A stretch of 32,438 bases of DNA, taken from Candidatus Brocadiia bacterium (GTDB lineage: Bacteria > Planctomycetota > PUPC01). The notes under the pieces are model-generated. The model searched no databases and was not told the origin of the DNA. It saw only the letters and a list, made by a program, of their open reading frames with translations. The stretch lies in the NCBI GenBank assembly GCA_030605345.1, contig JAUWIN010000019.1, forward strand, positions 1 to 32,438. The letters run 5' to 3'. The position numbers were made by a program, and so were the translations under genes. Positions within the stretch are counted from its first letter, which is position 1. Each line of letters begins with the position of its first letter. Below are positions 16,797-24,610 of this stretch, piece by piece.

Positions 16797-18683
16797 ATGA
16801 AGAAATTAGCCCTTGCTTGTCTGCTATTTGTCTCTCCTCTGCTGGGATGTGCGTTGGCCCCATCACCCCCGCTCGTCCCAACCGACCTGGCGCAGATGGC
16901 CCTCGACACGGGAGCTGCGTATCTCGAATCTGTCGCCGATGAAGGCAGATACCGTGCCGCTTATTCCGTCGAAGAAGAAGAAAAGACAAGTGCCGTAGAT
17001 GGTGCTTTTCGGCCAGACCTCACCGCGAAAGCGGGCGAATGTCTCATGCGGGTCTATAAACTTACGGACGAAACTAAATATCTGGAGGCGGCTAAGGCAG
17101 CGGGAGTTCACAAATATGCTGGTCGGCAGAACAAGGCCCTGACCTTTGCAGAGGCGAGAGAAAGACTGACTGGAATAGAGACAAAGGCCAGAACGCTCAT
17201 TCGGGACATGGATGAGCAGGGACGTTGGGTACACGATAACAAGGTGCATACGAGCGAGTTCCTCAAAAATCTTAATCTGCTATGTGCATACCTTGAACTG
17301 GAGGAAGACCTGGCGGCCTGTCAGGCGGAAAAAGTCCCGAAGAGTCTGGCAAGAATCATTAAAAATAATGCTTCCCTTGGGCTGAAGACATTTCCGGTAG
17401 GTTTTTGTAACTCCGCCCATCTGAGCCGGGACAAGGAACACATCAGCGAAGCATCGGTCGAGGAATGGTCTGACGTTGGCTTTACCCTGACCCAGACACC
17501 TTATTTCGATCCTGCCGACCCTGAGCAGCGCGAACTCATGCACAAGATTCTGGATAAAGGCAACGAACTTGGTATGAAATTCATCGTGAATGTTTCACGT
17601 ACGCCTAATAAACAAGAAATGAGCGACGCCGTTGCAGAATACCGCGACAGCGCGGCCGTGTTCGGTTTCAACATCGCTGACGAACCACAGGGGGAGTACG
17701 AACATCAGCGCACTTTTGAGCTGTGTCGCCGGCTACAACAAATTGCATCCGAACTGCACCCGTTTATCAATCTGTGTCACTGGCGCGGCCCTGGCACGGC
17801 TGAACAGTTCGGCCACAACACCTGGCCTGAATATCTGGATTGGGCAGCCCGAAAGTCCGGGCTTGATTTCTTCTGTTACAAGTGCTTTTCCCAGATGGTG
17901 CCTGAAGGGGAACGAGCTTGTGATGTAATCGATACGGTGCCTCCCGGAGATCGTCCAGCCGGTATGGACGTCTATTTTGCCAACCTGCGCATGATGCGGG
18001 AAGCGTCTCGGGAGAGCGGCATACCGTTCTGGACAACGTTGTGCTCGGTAGGTCATCGGAACTATCGCTGCCCCACCTACAACAATCTCCGTGTTCAACT
18101 CAACACTGCGCTCTGTTCCGGTGCGACGGGCATTCTGTGGCATCTTTATTATATGTGCGAGCCACGCTCAAACTACCGTTTCGCGCCGGTGGACGCATTC
18201 TGGGAAAAGACGCACACCTATAAAGAGCTGTCCCTGGTGCTCAGGCAATTCCATCGGCATTATTCTGATTTGTTCCTCAAACTCGCCCCGACCCGGGTGA
18301 CATTCCTGCACCGGCCTCACGGCGGCGGCAAGAAATGGACGCCCAATGAATTTCTGTGCGTGTTAGAGACGCCCAACAGGCCGGACCACCCCATAGTTAT
18401 CGGCGAGTTCGTTGACATCAAGGGACGCCGCTACGTCATGTTCGTCAACGCCAGTATGAAGAAAAGCGTATATCTCCGGACGTATTTCCGCGGGGGCGAT
18501 GCAAAACTATACGTATATAACCAGAATGGTGAACTGAACGAGGGCTTTGACGTAGCGCGTACAGCACATTACCGGACAGACACCCAATTCCGCGTCGGGC
18601 ACATGCTGGGACCCGGCCAGTCGTTCATTTATCGGGTTGATTCCTCCGTAATCCGCCGGACTCCGATTAAGATTGACCATTGA
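16797..18683 (+). CDS. Lipoprotein with glycoside-hydrolase-like barrel and extra N-terminal helical domain
   Basis: The product begins with a lipoprotein signal (MKKLALACLLFVSPLLGC, lipobox LLGC), so it is probably membrane-anchored. The ATG at 16797 is chosen over the one at 16779 because AGGAG lies 8 bases before it. Residues about 30-180 are helix-rich (DLTAKAGECLMRVYKLTDETKYLEAAKAAG), like alpha/alpha repeats of some polysaccharide lyases. The core (about 195-480) looks like a TIM barrel: FPVGF, then FGFNIADEPQGEY with candidate acid Glu296, then FWTTLCSVGH and GILWHLYYM. A C-terminal beta-domain (VIGEFVDIKGRRYVMFVNAS) is typical of glycosidases. I cannot name a CAZy family. The core is clearly homologous to the next gene, and the pair probably shares a transcript. 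Confidence 0.8.
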   Translation: MKKLALACLLFVSPLLGCALAPSPPLVPTDLAQMALDTGAAYLESVADEGRYRAAYSVEEEEKTSAVDGAFRPDLTAKAGECLMRVYKLTDETKYLEAAKAAGVHKYAGRQNKALTFAEARERLTGIETKARTLIRDMDEQGRWVHDNKVHTSEFLKNLNLLCAYLELEEDLAACQAEKVPKSLARIIKNNASLGLKTFPVGFCNSAHLSRDKEHISEASVEEWSDVGFTLTQTPYFDPADPEQRELMHKILDKGNELGMKFIVNVSRTPNKQEMSDAVAEYRDSAAVFGFNIADEPQGEYEHQRTFELCRRLQQIASELHPFINLCHWRGPGTAEQFGHNTWPEYLDWAARKSGLDFFCYKCFSQMVPEGERACDVIDTVPPGDRPAGMDVYFANLRMMREASRESGIPFWTTLCSVGHRNYRCPTYNNLRVQLNTALCSGATGILWHLYYMCEPRSNYRFAPVDAFWEKTHTYKELSLVLRQFHRHYSDLFLKLAPTRVTFLHRPHGGGKKWTPNEFLCVLETPNRPDHPIVIGEFVDIKGRRYVMFVNASMKKSVYLRTYFRGGDAKLYVYNQNGELNEGFDVARTAHYRTDTQFRVGHMLGPGQSFIYRVDSSVIRRTPIKIDH

Positions 18684-18798
18684 ACATGCTGAAGAAGCTG
18701 CCTTGGATGCTCTCGTGGTGAGCCTGAGCGTAGCGAAGAATTATAATGGGATTGCTGCGGTCGGCCTTGGCCAACTCGTAATGAGGTCCAGAAGAAAT

Positions 18799-20175
18799 AT
18801 GATGAAAAAGACTTTGGTAGCGTTACTTGCACTGACAAGCGCCTTGGTATCTATTTCCTGTTCTACCCGGCCCGCCCGCACAACCCAAGAAGAGAAAATA
18901 TCAGCCGAGGACCTAAAAAAAGTCCTTGAGCGCAGAGCTTCATTCGATTTGCCCCAATTTCCTGTGGGCTTCTGGAATTACGCCGGGCTCAGCAATGACG
19001 TGAAGATATACGACGAGTGGTTAGATACTGGCTTTACCATGATAATGACCCCCTTCTACTTCGGTCACGGCACGCCGGAGGCCGTTGAGCGCATGCGGCA
19101 CATGCTGAAGTGGGGCTATGAACACGATATGAGATTCGTTATGTACGACCTTCGTGTGCGTGATAAGGAAAGGTGGCAACAGTCACTAAAAGATTACGCC
19201 AAAAACCCAGCAGTGGCCGGGTTCTTCATCGCGGACGAGCCCAGGGGGCGAGACGGCAACAAAAACGCCTTTGCCGACAGCCGCCGGCTGAAGGAAGTCG
19301 CACCACAGACCCGCACATTCATCAGTTTCGGCGCGGGAGAACAATCCACAGCCGAATGGCTCGGCTACCCGAGTTGGCCGAATTACCTGGAAGAAATGGC
19401 TACGAAACCTAAACTGGATTCCCTCTGGTTCAATAGCTACGGCCTGCTGAACGAAGGCACTGTCGGCTGGGACATACACTTCTACAACCTCCGCATGGTG
19501 CGCGAGACAACCCAGCGCCACGGCCTTTCCTTCTGGATCACCCTATGCTGCGTAGCCCACGGCTCCCTGCGTATACCCAGCTATGCTGACCTGCGCTGGC
19601 AGTTCAACTCGGCGGTCTGTTCCGGCGCCAGCGGGGTCATGTGGTATCTCTATTACACCGGCCCATTTCAGAACTACCGTTTCGGCCCGATTTATGAGGG
19701 TGAAAAGACCAAGACATATTACGACCTCCGCCGGGTCATGAAATCTTTTCATCGGCGCTACAAAGACCTGTTCGTCAAACTTACCCCGACACGCGTCACC
19801 TTCTCCCCTAAAGCATGGGGCGGTGGAAAGGTCTTCACACCCAACGAGCTTATCGCCAAAATTGAACCTGAGCCGAGCCAGCACCCCTTACTTATCGGCG
19901 AGTTCGTTGACCTCAAAGGACAACGCTACGTCATGATAGTCAATAACTGCCCGTGGGACAGCGTCAGGGTTGTCGTGACGTTTGCCGACCCGAATGTAAA
20001 GCTCTACTCCTGGAACTGGGACGGAGAAGAATATAGGGGTGGCGCCTACTCGGCCAGTAGCACGAAACAGACTGACCAAGGCCTGGAGGTCACCCACTGG
20101 CTGGCCCCGGGTCAGGAAGCTGTGTATCGGGTTGATTCCGACCGGATGCAGAAAGCCAAAAGCAAAACACAATAA
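18799..20175 (+). CDS. Lipoprotein with glycoside-hydrolase-like barrel, paralogue of the preceding gene
   Basis: A 459-residue lipoprotein: MMKKTLVALLALTSALVSISC with lipobox SISC. The reading frame extends 42 codons further upstream, but the signal peptide fixes the start near 18799/18802, and AGAAG lies just before it. The barrel-like core matches the preceding protein motif by motif: FPVGFWNYAGLS, GFTMIMTPF, AGFFIADEPRG (candidate acid Glu147), FWITLCCVAHG, SGVMWYLYYTGP, TPTRVTFSP, LIGEFVDLKGQRYVMIVNN and ending APGQEAVYRVDS. It lacks the N-terminal helical domain of its paralogue. Tandem duplication with domain loss or gain is the simplest history. The reaction is inferred to be glycan hydrolysis at the cell surface and is not proven. 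Confidence 0.8.
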   Translation: MMKKTLVALLALTSALVSISCSTRPARTTQEEKISAEDLKKVLERRASFDLPQFPVGFWNYAGLSNDVKIYDEWLDTGFTMIMTPFYFGHGTPEAVERMRHMLKWGYEHDMRFVMYDLRVRDKERWQQSLKDYAKNPAVAGFFIADEPRGRDGNKNAFADSRRLKEVAPQTRTFISFGAGEQSTAEWLGYPSWPNYLEEMATKPKLDSLWFNSYGLLNEGTVGWDIHFYNLRMVRETTQRHGLSFWITLCCVAHGSLRIPSYADLRWQFNSAVCSGASGVMWYLYYTGPFQNYRFGPIYEGEKTKTYYDLRRVMKSFHRRYKDLFVKLTPTRVTFSPKAWGGGKVFTPNELIAKIEPEPSQHPLLIGEFVDLKGQRYVMIVNNCPWDSVRVVVTFADPNVKLYSWNWDGEEYRGGAYSASSTKQTDQGLEVTHWLAPGQEAVYRVDSDRMQKAKSKTQ

Positions 20176-20199
20176 CGGGTGAAAAACGCAATACGCCGC

Positions 20200-20427
20200 C
20201 TATGCCTCGAGCGCCTTCCTGCGGGCCTCGAACTCCAACCCTTCCTCATCAAGAAAAGCCACGGGGCGGATCTCGCTCTCCTCGCCGTACGTTTCCATCA
20301 CACGGTAGATGTAGCGCGTCCGAACATCGACCAGCACGGCAACGATGTCTCGTATCGTGGCAACAACCGCCTGCCATAGATCTTCGTATGACGCCGGCCC
20401 GGCCAGGTCCGCAAATGGATACGGCAT
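20200..20427 (-). CDS. Small hypothetical protein coupled to the heparinase-type gene
   Basis: A 75-residue protein starting at the ATG at 20427, 8 bases after the stop of the heparinase-type gene, with GGTAGG upstream; a TTG at 20445 would give 81 residues and a short overlap. The sequence is amphipathic (SYEDLWQAVVATIRDIVAVL, then EFEARRKALEA at the end) with no signal peptide or membrane helix. I do not recognise a family. The tight spacing and the shared strand support a real gene translated with its neighbour. It is convergent with the second lipoprotein, 24 bases away. Confidence 0.55.
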   Translation of the reverse strand: MPYPFADLAGPASYEDLWQAVVATIRDIVAVLVDVRTRYIYRVMETYGEESEIRPVAFLDEEGLEFEARRKALEA

Positions 20428-20435
20428 GTCCCGGC

Positions 20436-22895
20436 CTACCGCCAAGCCCTGAGCAGGGCCCGAGCTTCTTCGGCGGCTTCGGTGTCCGGATACTTCTCAA
20501 GGCAGGCCTGGAGCTTGGCGATGGACTCATCGGTCATGTCGTGGTCACGGTACATCTTTGCCAGTTGCACCAACCCCTTGGCGCGGTCCTCATCGGACGG
20601 CGGCCTCGGCGGCGCCGAAGGGATTTCGGTGGCGGCGCCGTCATCTGGCTCATCGGTCCTGACGTCTTCCTTGCCGTCAGGGCGAATAAGGGCGACCTGG
20701 CCGGTGAAGGTCCGGCCGGCGACAGTGTAGGTCCCGGACTGTTCAGCGCTGATGACGAGGTCGGGCCGGCCTCTGCCACGGTCGATCCGCACGCCCAGCA
20801 GGCCGGGCGGCAGGTCTGTGAGGCGTTTGATGTTCCTGACCTTCCCGGCGCCGCCGATGACCATAACCGTCACGAAATCGACGTTGGTTCCGCTGCGGCG
20901 TGTAATCAGCACACTGCGGCGGTGGCCGGCCTGGTTGGGGTAGCCCTTGGCGGCGATCAACTCGGCCGGGGCATCAGGCAACAGCACCACCTGCATGGTC
21001 GGGCCGGAGCCGGGAAATAGATACGTCAGTCTCACCCGCTCGCCGGGCGTGCTCGCTCGGTGAATCTTGGTGAGGAATCGATAGCCGAGTTTGTCCGAGA
21101 GCCCCGCGCCTTCGAGAGGGGTGAACGTGACATCACCTTTGCCCGGCTTGCCGTCGACGTGCAGGGCCAGGTCGTACTGGTGTTCATCCGCCGACCGGCA
21201 GCGGAAGAAATCGACCACCACCGAATCAACCAGCGCGATGGTACGGTCGAGTGTCACGCCCTCGTAGGCCGTATCCGTCTTGCCACGAAAGGCCTTGAGA
21301 CGTTCGCCCGGGTGGAACAGGACCAATCGACCGAACGCGGGCCTTTGCTCGGTGTCGCCGACCCAGACGTCTTTGTGGGCGCCTTGGGGATACTGCGAGA
21401 CCTCGTCGATGGTGACGGTGTTGTGCGCGATGGTCTGCTTGGCCCAACCCAGGTGCCCTTCGTGGCCGGAACCGTAGTCCTTCATATCCGGCGCGATCAC
21501 GTGGCCGGCGGCGTAGAGGCAAATGCTCAGCAGGTCGGGATGCGAATGGGCGTTGGCGTATTCGCCGTAGGTGACGGCCACGGCAACGGCTTTGGGCCCG
21601 GCGCTGTCGCGCAATATAGCGAACCCGCCGTTGGGCAGGAGCGTGCAGTCGTTTATGTGCCGGCCGGGCAGGCCAATCTTGGCGTCGGCAGACAGGTCGA
21701 ACTTGCCTGAGGGCATTCTCGGCGAGACGAACATCAACTCCAGTGGGTCGCCGAGTGGAGCGTCGCCGAGCCCGTGGTTGAAGACCCAGGCGTACTTGGG
21801 GTCGCGGTATGCCCGCCAGGCGGCTGCCCAATAGTGAGCGCGTTTCAGTCGCCCGTCGCCGTCGTTGCCGACCTTGGCCACCGATCCGTCGCCGAAGGCG
21901 CGGTAGCAGACGGCGTCGAAGTAGCTCTTGAATACCTTCTTGCCCTGGCGCTTGAACTGCCGGTCGACATCGCAGCCGAGGTCGAGGTCGCTGCCGCCGA
22001 ATTCCGCGTGCCAGAGATCCACCCCGCTGTGTCGGGCGGCCTCGAGCATCCAACTGTAGAACAGCAGGCTGATGTGCGTATAGCCCACCGCCCGCTCATA
22101 GTAGATGCCGTCGGCCAACATGGACCAGCCCCTCTGGCTGACGAACCCGCCGCGGACGAGGCGACCGGCGCCATCCCGCTGCCCGTTGAGGGACCGGTCG
22201 ATCAGGTCGCGGTCGCCGATGCAGAAGCCTATCACGCCCGCGCCGGAGGTGCCGGCGATGCGCCAGTTGCTGCGGTGGGCGTGGTTGCAGGCGAGCAGGG
22301 CCTCGCCGGAGGGCCTGAAGACCTGTTGCTCGATGGCGGTCTTGTCGGCGTCGGTCAGCACGCCGGCGTCATAAATCAGGTCGTAGGCCCCGCAGGCATA
22401 CGCCGCCCACTGTACCTCTGCCAACGTCGAGTCGGTGGCCTTGCCTTTGTAGCGGCTGACCTGGTAGGTGGGAAAGACCCTGACGTAGGCCTTGAGGATG
22501 GCCGCAGCCGCCTTGGCCAGTTCGGTCTTGCCGGTCAGGACGTAGGCCAGGGCAAACTTGTTGGCCTGCTTGGCGATGCGGATGGTGCGATTCCTGTTCC
22601 CGTCCGGAAGCCAGGGGTTGCCGGCGGCCTGGAGCATCTGGACCGTGAAGGCCTTCAGGTAATTGCGGAGGCTCCTGTCACGGCGGAGCCAGGCCTTGAG
22701 TCGGCCGATTTCCTTCTGATTGAGGAACAGTCGCGGGTGCGGCGGAAACTTCTCGGGCGGTTCCGTGCGGGGGAACTGATGAAAAAGAATAGTCGCCGTT
22801 TGCCCGCTGGCCAGCTGGGGACAGGCGTTCAGGCAGGCAAAGACGATCACCACCGCAACGAACGAGATGACCAGCGACGTGCGAAAGGGCTTCAC
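20436..22895 (-). CDS. Secreted heparinase II/III-type polysaccharide lyase with C-terminal TPR-like tail
   Basis: Probably cleaves a uronic-acid-containing polysaccharide by beta-elimination, outside the cytoplasm. The signal peptide is KPFRTSLVISFVAVVIVFAC with a likely cut near LASGQ. The N-terminal part (about 60-400) is an alpha/alpha toroid typical of these lyases (HPRLFLNQKEIGRLKAWL, LAYVLTGKTELAKAAAAIL). The heparinase II/III signature follows: ANAHSHPDLLSICLYAAG with His450, His452 and Asp454, then APDMKDYGSGHEGHLGW and AHNTVTIDE. A beta-sandwich follows. The last 60 residues (LAKMYRDHDMTDESIAKLQ) look like a tetratricopeptide motif, which is unusual for the family. The GTG at 22895 with AGAGGA upstream is chosen over an ATG at 22943 because it places the signal peptide at the N terminus. 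Confidence 0.88.
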   Translation of the reverse strand: MKPFRTSLVISFVAVVIVFACLNACPQLASGQTATILFHQFPRTEPPEKFPPHPRLFLNQKEIGRLKAWLRRDRSLRNYLKAFTVQMLQAAGNPWLPDGNRNRTIRIAKQANKFALAYVLTGKTELAKAAAAILKAYVRVFPTYQVSRYKGKATDSTLAEVQWAAYACGAYDLIYDAGVLTDADKTAIEQQVFRPSGEALLACNHAHRSNWRIAGTSGAGVIGFCIGDRDLIDRSLNGQRDGAGRLVRGGFVSQRGWSMLADGIYYERAVGYTHISLLFYSWMLEAARHSGVDLWHAEFGGSDLDLGCDVDRQFKRQGKKVFKSYFDAVCYRAFGDGSVAKVGNDGDGRLKRAHYWAAAWRAYRDPKYAWVFNHGLGDAPLGDPLELMFVSPRMPSGKFDLSADAKIGLPGRHINDCTLLPNGGFAILRDSAGPKAVAVAVTYGEYANAHSHPDLLSICLYAAGHVIAPDMKDYGSGHEGHLGWAKQTIAHNTVTIDEVSQYPQGAHKDVWVGDTEQRPAFGRLVLFHPGERLKAFRGKTDTAYEGVTLDRTIALVDSVVVDFFRCRSADEHQYDLALHVDGKPGKGDVTFTPLEGAGLSDKLGYRFLTKIHRASTPGERVRLTYLFPGSGPTMQVVLLPDAPAELIAAKGYPNQAGHRRSVLITRRSGTNVDFVTVMVIGGAGKVRNIKRLTDLPPGLLGVRIDRGRGRPDLVISAEQSGTYTVAGRTFTGQVALIRPDGKEDVRTDEPDDGAATEIPSAPPRPPSDEDRAKGLVQLAKMYRDHDMTDESIAKLQACLEKYPDTEAAEEARALLRAWR

Positions 22896-23107
22896 AGGAC
22901 GTTCCTCTAAGCCGGGATTTCTCGAATAATCCATGGCCGACAACAGCCGCTAGCCTTTCTGACCATCCTATTCACGACCCTAAGGAAAAGCAAGCAGTTC
23001 CTCTGTTCGGGCCCGTTAGTTGGTTGCCGACTTCAGTTCCTTCGGAAAGCGCATCATGCCGTCTCGGACGGGCTGTGCGACCGATGGGTCCAGGGACATC
23101 CAGGGGC

Positions 23108-23238
23108 CTCGGGAAGGAAGCGCATGTCTTCCTGGATGTCGGGGGCCAGGAGAAGCAGGTTCATGGTTTGCGTTAGCCGTGCGCGGGAGACATGGCTGAG
23201 GCGCGCAGGCGCATGGGCGAAAAGAAGCAAGCCAGAGA
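23108..23238 (-). pseudogene. Remnant of a helix-turn-helix (recombinase/ParB-like) protein
   Basis: The minus-strand translation contains SHVSRARLTQTMNLLLLAP followed by DIQEDMRFLPE. This reads like the helix-turn-helix segment (VSRARVTQ..NLL.LAPDIQE) common in small recombinase-associated or ParB-like proteins. Both flanks lose similarity quickly, and no start or full-length frame is present. I infer a decayed fragment. The match is from memory of the motif, not from a search. Confidence 0.4.
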
Positions 23239-23304
23239 GAATTTCACCCATCCAGCCTTCGCAGCCGAAGCGGCTGCTTCGGCGGAGTAGGCCACAGGAC
23301 ACGG

Positions 23305-23323
23305 AATCCGCCTTCGGCGGATT
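23305..23323. repeat. Perfect 8-bp inverted repeat
   Basis: AATCCGCC, loop TTC, GGCGGATT. No T-tract follows on either strand and no gene ends here, so it is more likely part of a dispersed repeat than a terminator. Confidence 0.5.
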
Positions 23324-23435
23324 TCCTCTGTGAACTCGGTGTCCTCTGTGGCTCATTCTTTCTTCGTGCCCTTTCTACTCTTCGTGGTTAGAATAGCAGC
23401 GGATACCCGGCACATGACGTGAGAGGGAGCGACCT

Positions 23436-24470
23436 ATGAGCAAAATAATCCGCTCGGGCGAGTGGGACAAGGGATTCAACCCCGCCGCAATCGGAATGAG
23501 ATGCAATATCGAGCAGTACCGCATGCTGAAACGCTGCTCGGCGAAAAGGGACATCACGGAGTGGAACAAGTGCCGCGATAAGGACAGTGACGAAGAAATC
23601 TGGCTGTGCGGCGCGGACCTTCTCCGCGCTCATCTGGAAGGAGCGGACCTTCTCCGCGCCCGTCTGGAAGGAGCGGACCTTCAGGACGCCCATCTGGAAG
23701 GAGCGAACCTTTGGGACGCCCATGTGGAAGGAGCCGACCTTGAGGACGCCCATCTGGAAGGAGCGAACCTTTGGGAGGCCCATCTCGAAGGAGCGTACCT
23801 TTGGGACGCCCATCTGGAAAGAGCGTACCTTGTGTTCGCCCATCTGGAAGGAGTGTACCTTCGGGCCGCCCATCTGGAAGGAGGTGAATTCATGGGCGCC
23901 TTGGTGGACAGTCACACTATTATCTGGGACTGCACTGTTGACAGGGACACGCTGTTCACAGGCGTCGGCCTCGACGCCGCGTCCGTCGCGCCCCGCCTGA
24001 AGGTCACACTCAAGGACAACATCCGTCAGAAGCAGTGGCGAGACTGGTACGGCGAAGGTTCTTTCGTCTGGCGGATCCTCAAAAACCCCCTTGTCTGGGT
24101 CTTCTGGTTGATTTCGGATTACGGCCGCTCGACGGGGCGGATACTGCTGACGTTCTTCCTGCTGGCGGTGGCCTTCGCATGCGTGTACTTCCACAATCCG
24201 ACGTGGCTCAAGAACCTGAATGACTCGGGCCTGCCTGTTGCGGTGCTTCACGCAGTCTATTTCTCGGTCGTGACGATGACCACCTTGGGCTTCGGCGACA
24301 TCCACGCGAAGCCGGACGTGTGGCAGGGGCAGGCACTGTTGGCAGTGCAGGTGATTCTGGGCTATGTGCTGCTTGGTGCGCTGGTGACGCGGTTTGCAGT
24401 GATGTTCAGCGGTAGCGGCCCGGCGGCGAAGCTGTCGCCGCGCAGACGACACAAGCCCTCAGGGCGCTGA
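23436..24470 (+). CDS. Pentapeptide-repeat protein fused to a two-helix potassium channel pore
   Basis: A 344-residue membrane protein. After a 57-residue N-terminal segment, residues about 59-158 form a pentapeptide-repeat solenoid (units such as GADLLRAHLE, GADLQDAHLE, GANLWDAHVE), which folds as a right-handed quadrilateral beta-helix. A linker of about 70 residues leads to a membrane helix (ILLTFFLLAVAFACVYF), a pore helix with the selectivity filter TTLGFGD (residues 282-288), and a second membrane helix (ALLAVQVILGYVLLGALVTRF). The pore is that of Ion_trans_2/KcsA-type K+ channels, expected to be tetrameric. GAGGGAG lies just before the ATG. It is divergent from the heparinase gene and stands alone. 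Ligand or gating signal is unknown; the solenoid may be the sensor. Confidence 0.92.
   Translation: MSKIIRSGEWDKGFNPAAIGMRCNIEQYRMLKRCSAKRDITEWNKCRDKDSDEEIWLCGADLLRAHLEGADLLRARLEGADLQDAHLEGANLWDAHVEGADLEDAHLEGANLWEAHLEGAYLWDAHLERAYLVFAHLEGVYLRAAHLEGGEFMGALVDSHTIIWDCTVDRDTLFTGVGLDAASVAPRLKVTLKDNIRQKQWRDWYGEGSFVWRILKNPLVWVFWLISDYGRSTGRILLTFFLLAVAFACVYFHNPTWLKNLNDSGLPVAVLHAVYFSVVTMTTLGFGDIHAKPDVWQGQALLAVQVILGYVLLGALVTRFAVMFSGSGPAAKLSPRRRHKPSGR
23611..23910 (+). repeat. 30-bp tandem repeat array coding for paired pentapeptides
   Basis: Nine units at exact 30-base spacing (starts 23611, 23641 and so on to 23851), plus a degenerate tenth from 23881. CATCTGGAAGGAGC recurs with few changes. Each unit encodes two pentapeptides. 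The close nucleotide identity suggests recent expansion by slippage or unequal crossing over. Confidence 0.9.
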
Positions 24471-24610
24471 CGCCGACCTCTTGCTCTTTTTTGGAGTGCG
24501 GCGGGGCGTTTCACTTCCGGACGAAGGACTCGGCGTAGATTTCTCTATCCATCGCAAGCCCGGCGGCACGGGCGGCGTCCATCGCGGTTCTCTCAGTCGG
24601 GAGACGCGGC

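Larger units (their letters stand above)
22944..23435. other. Non-coding divergent region with gene remnant and short repeats
   Basis: About 490 bases separate the divergent heparinase-type and channel genes. The stretch holds a minus-strand gene fragment (about 23108-23238), a perfect hairpin (23305-23323) and two copies of CCTCTGTG 18 bases apart (23325-23332 and 23343-23350). The rest contains no credible gene. Confidence 0.6.

Noticed and set aside
21774..22910. A 378-codon plus-strand frame opposite the heparinase-type gene
   Set aside because: No start signal, shadow composition, and the minus-strand frame carries a signal peptide and catalytic motifs.
23611..23910. A regular array that might be a CRISPR
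   Set aside because: Units are contiguous with no unique spacers and read in frame as pentapeptides; there are no cas genes.
23388..24452. A long antisense frame across the channel gene with its own repeats
   Set aside because: The repeats arise because a 30-base period keeps several frames open; no known domain results, whereas the sense frame gives pentapeptide repeats and a K+ filter.
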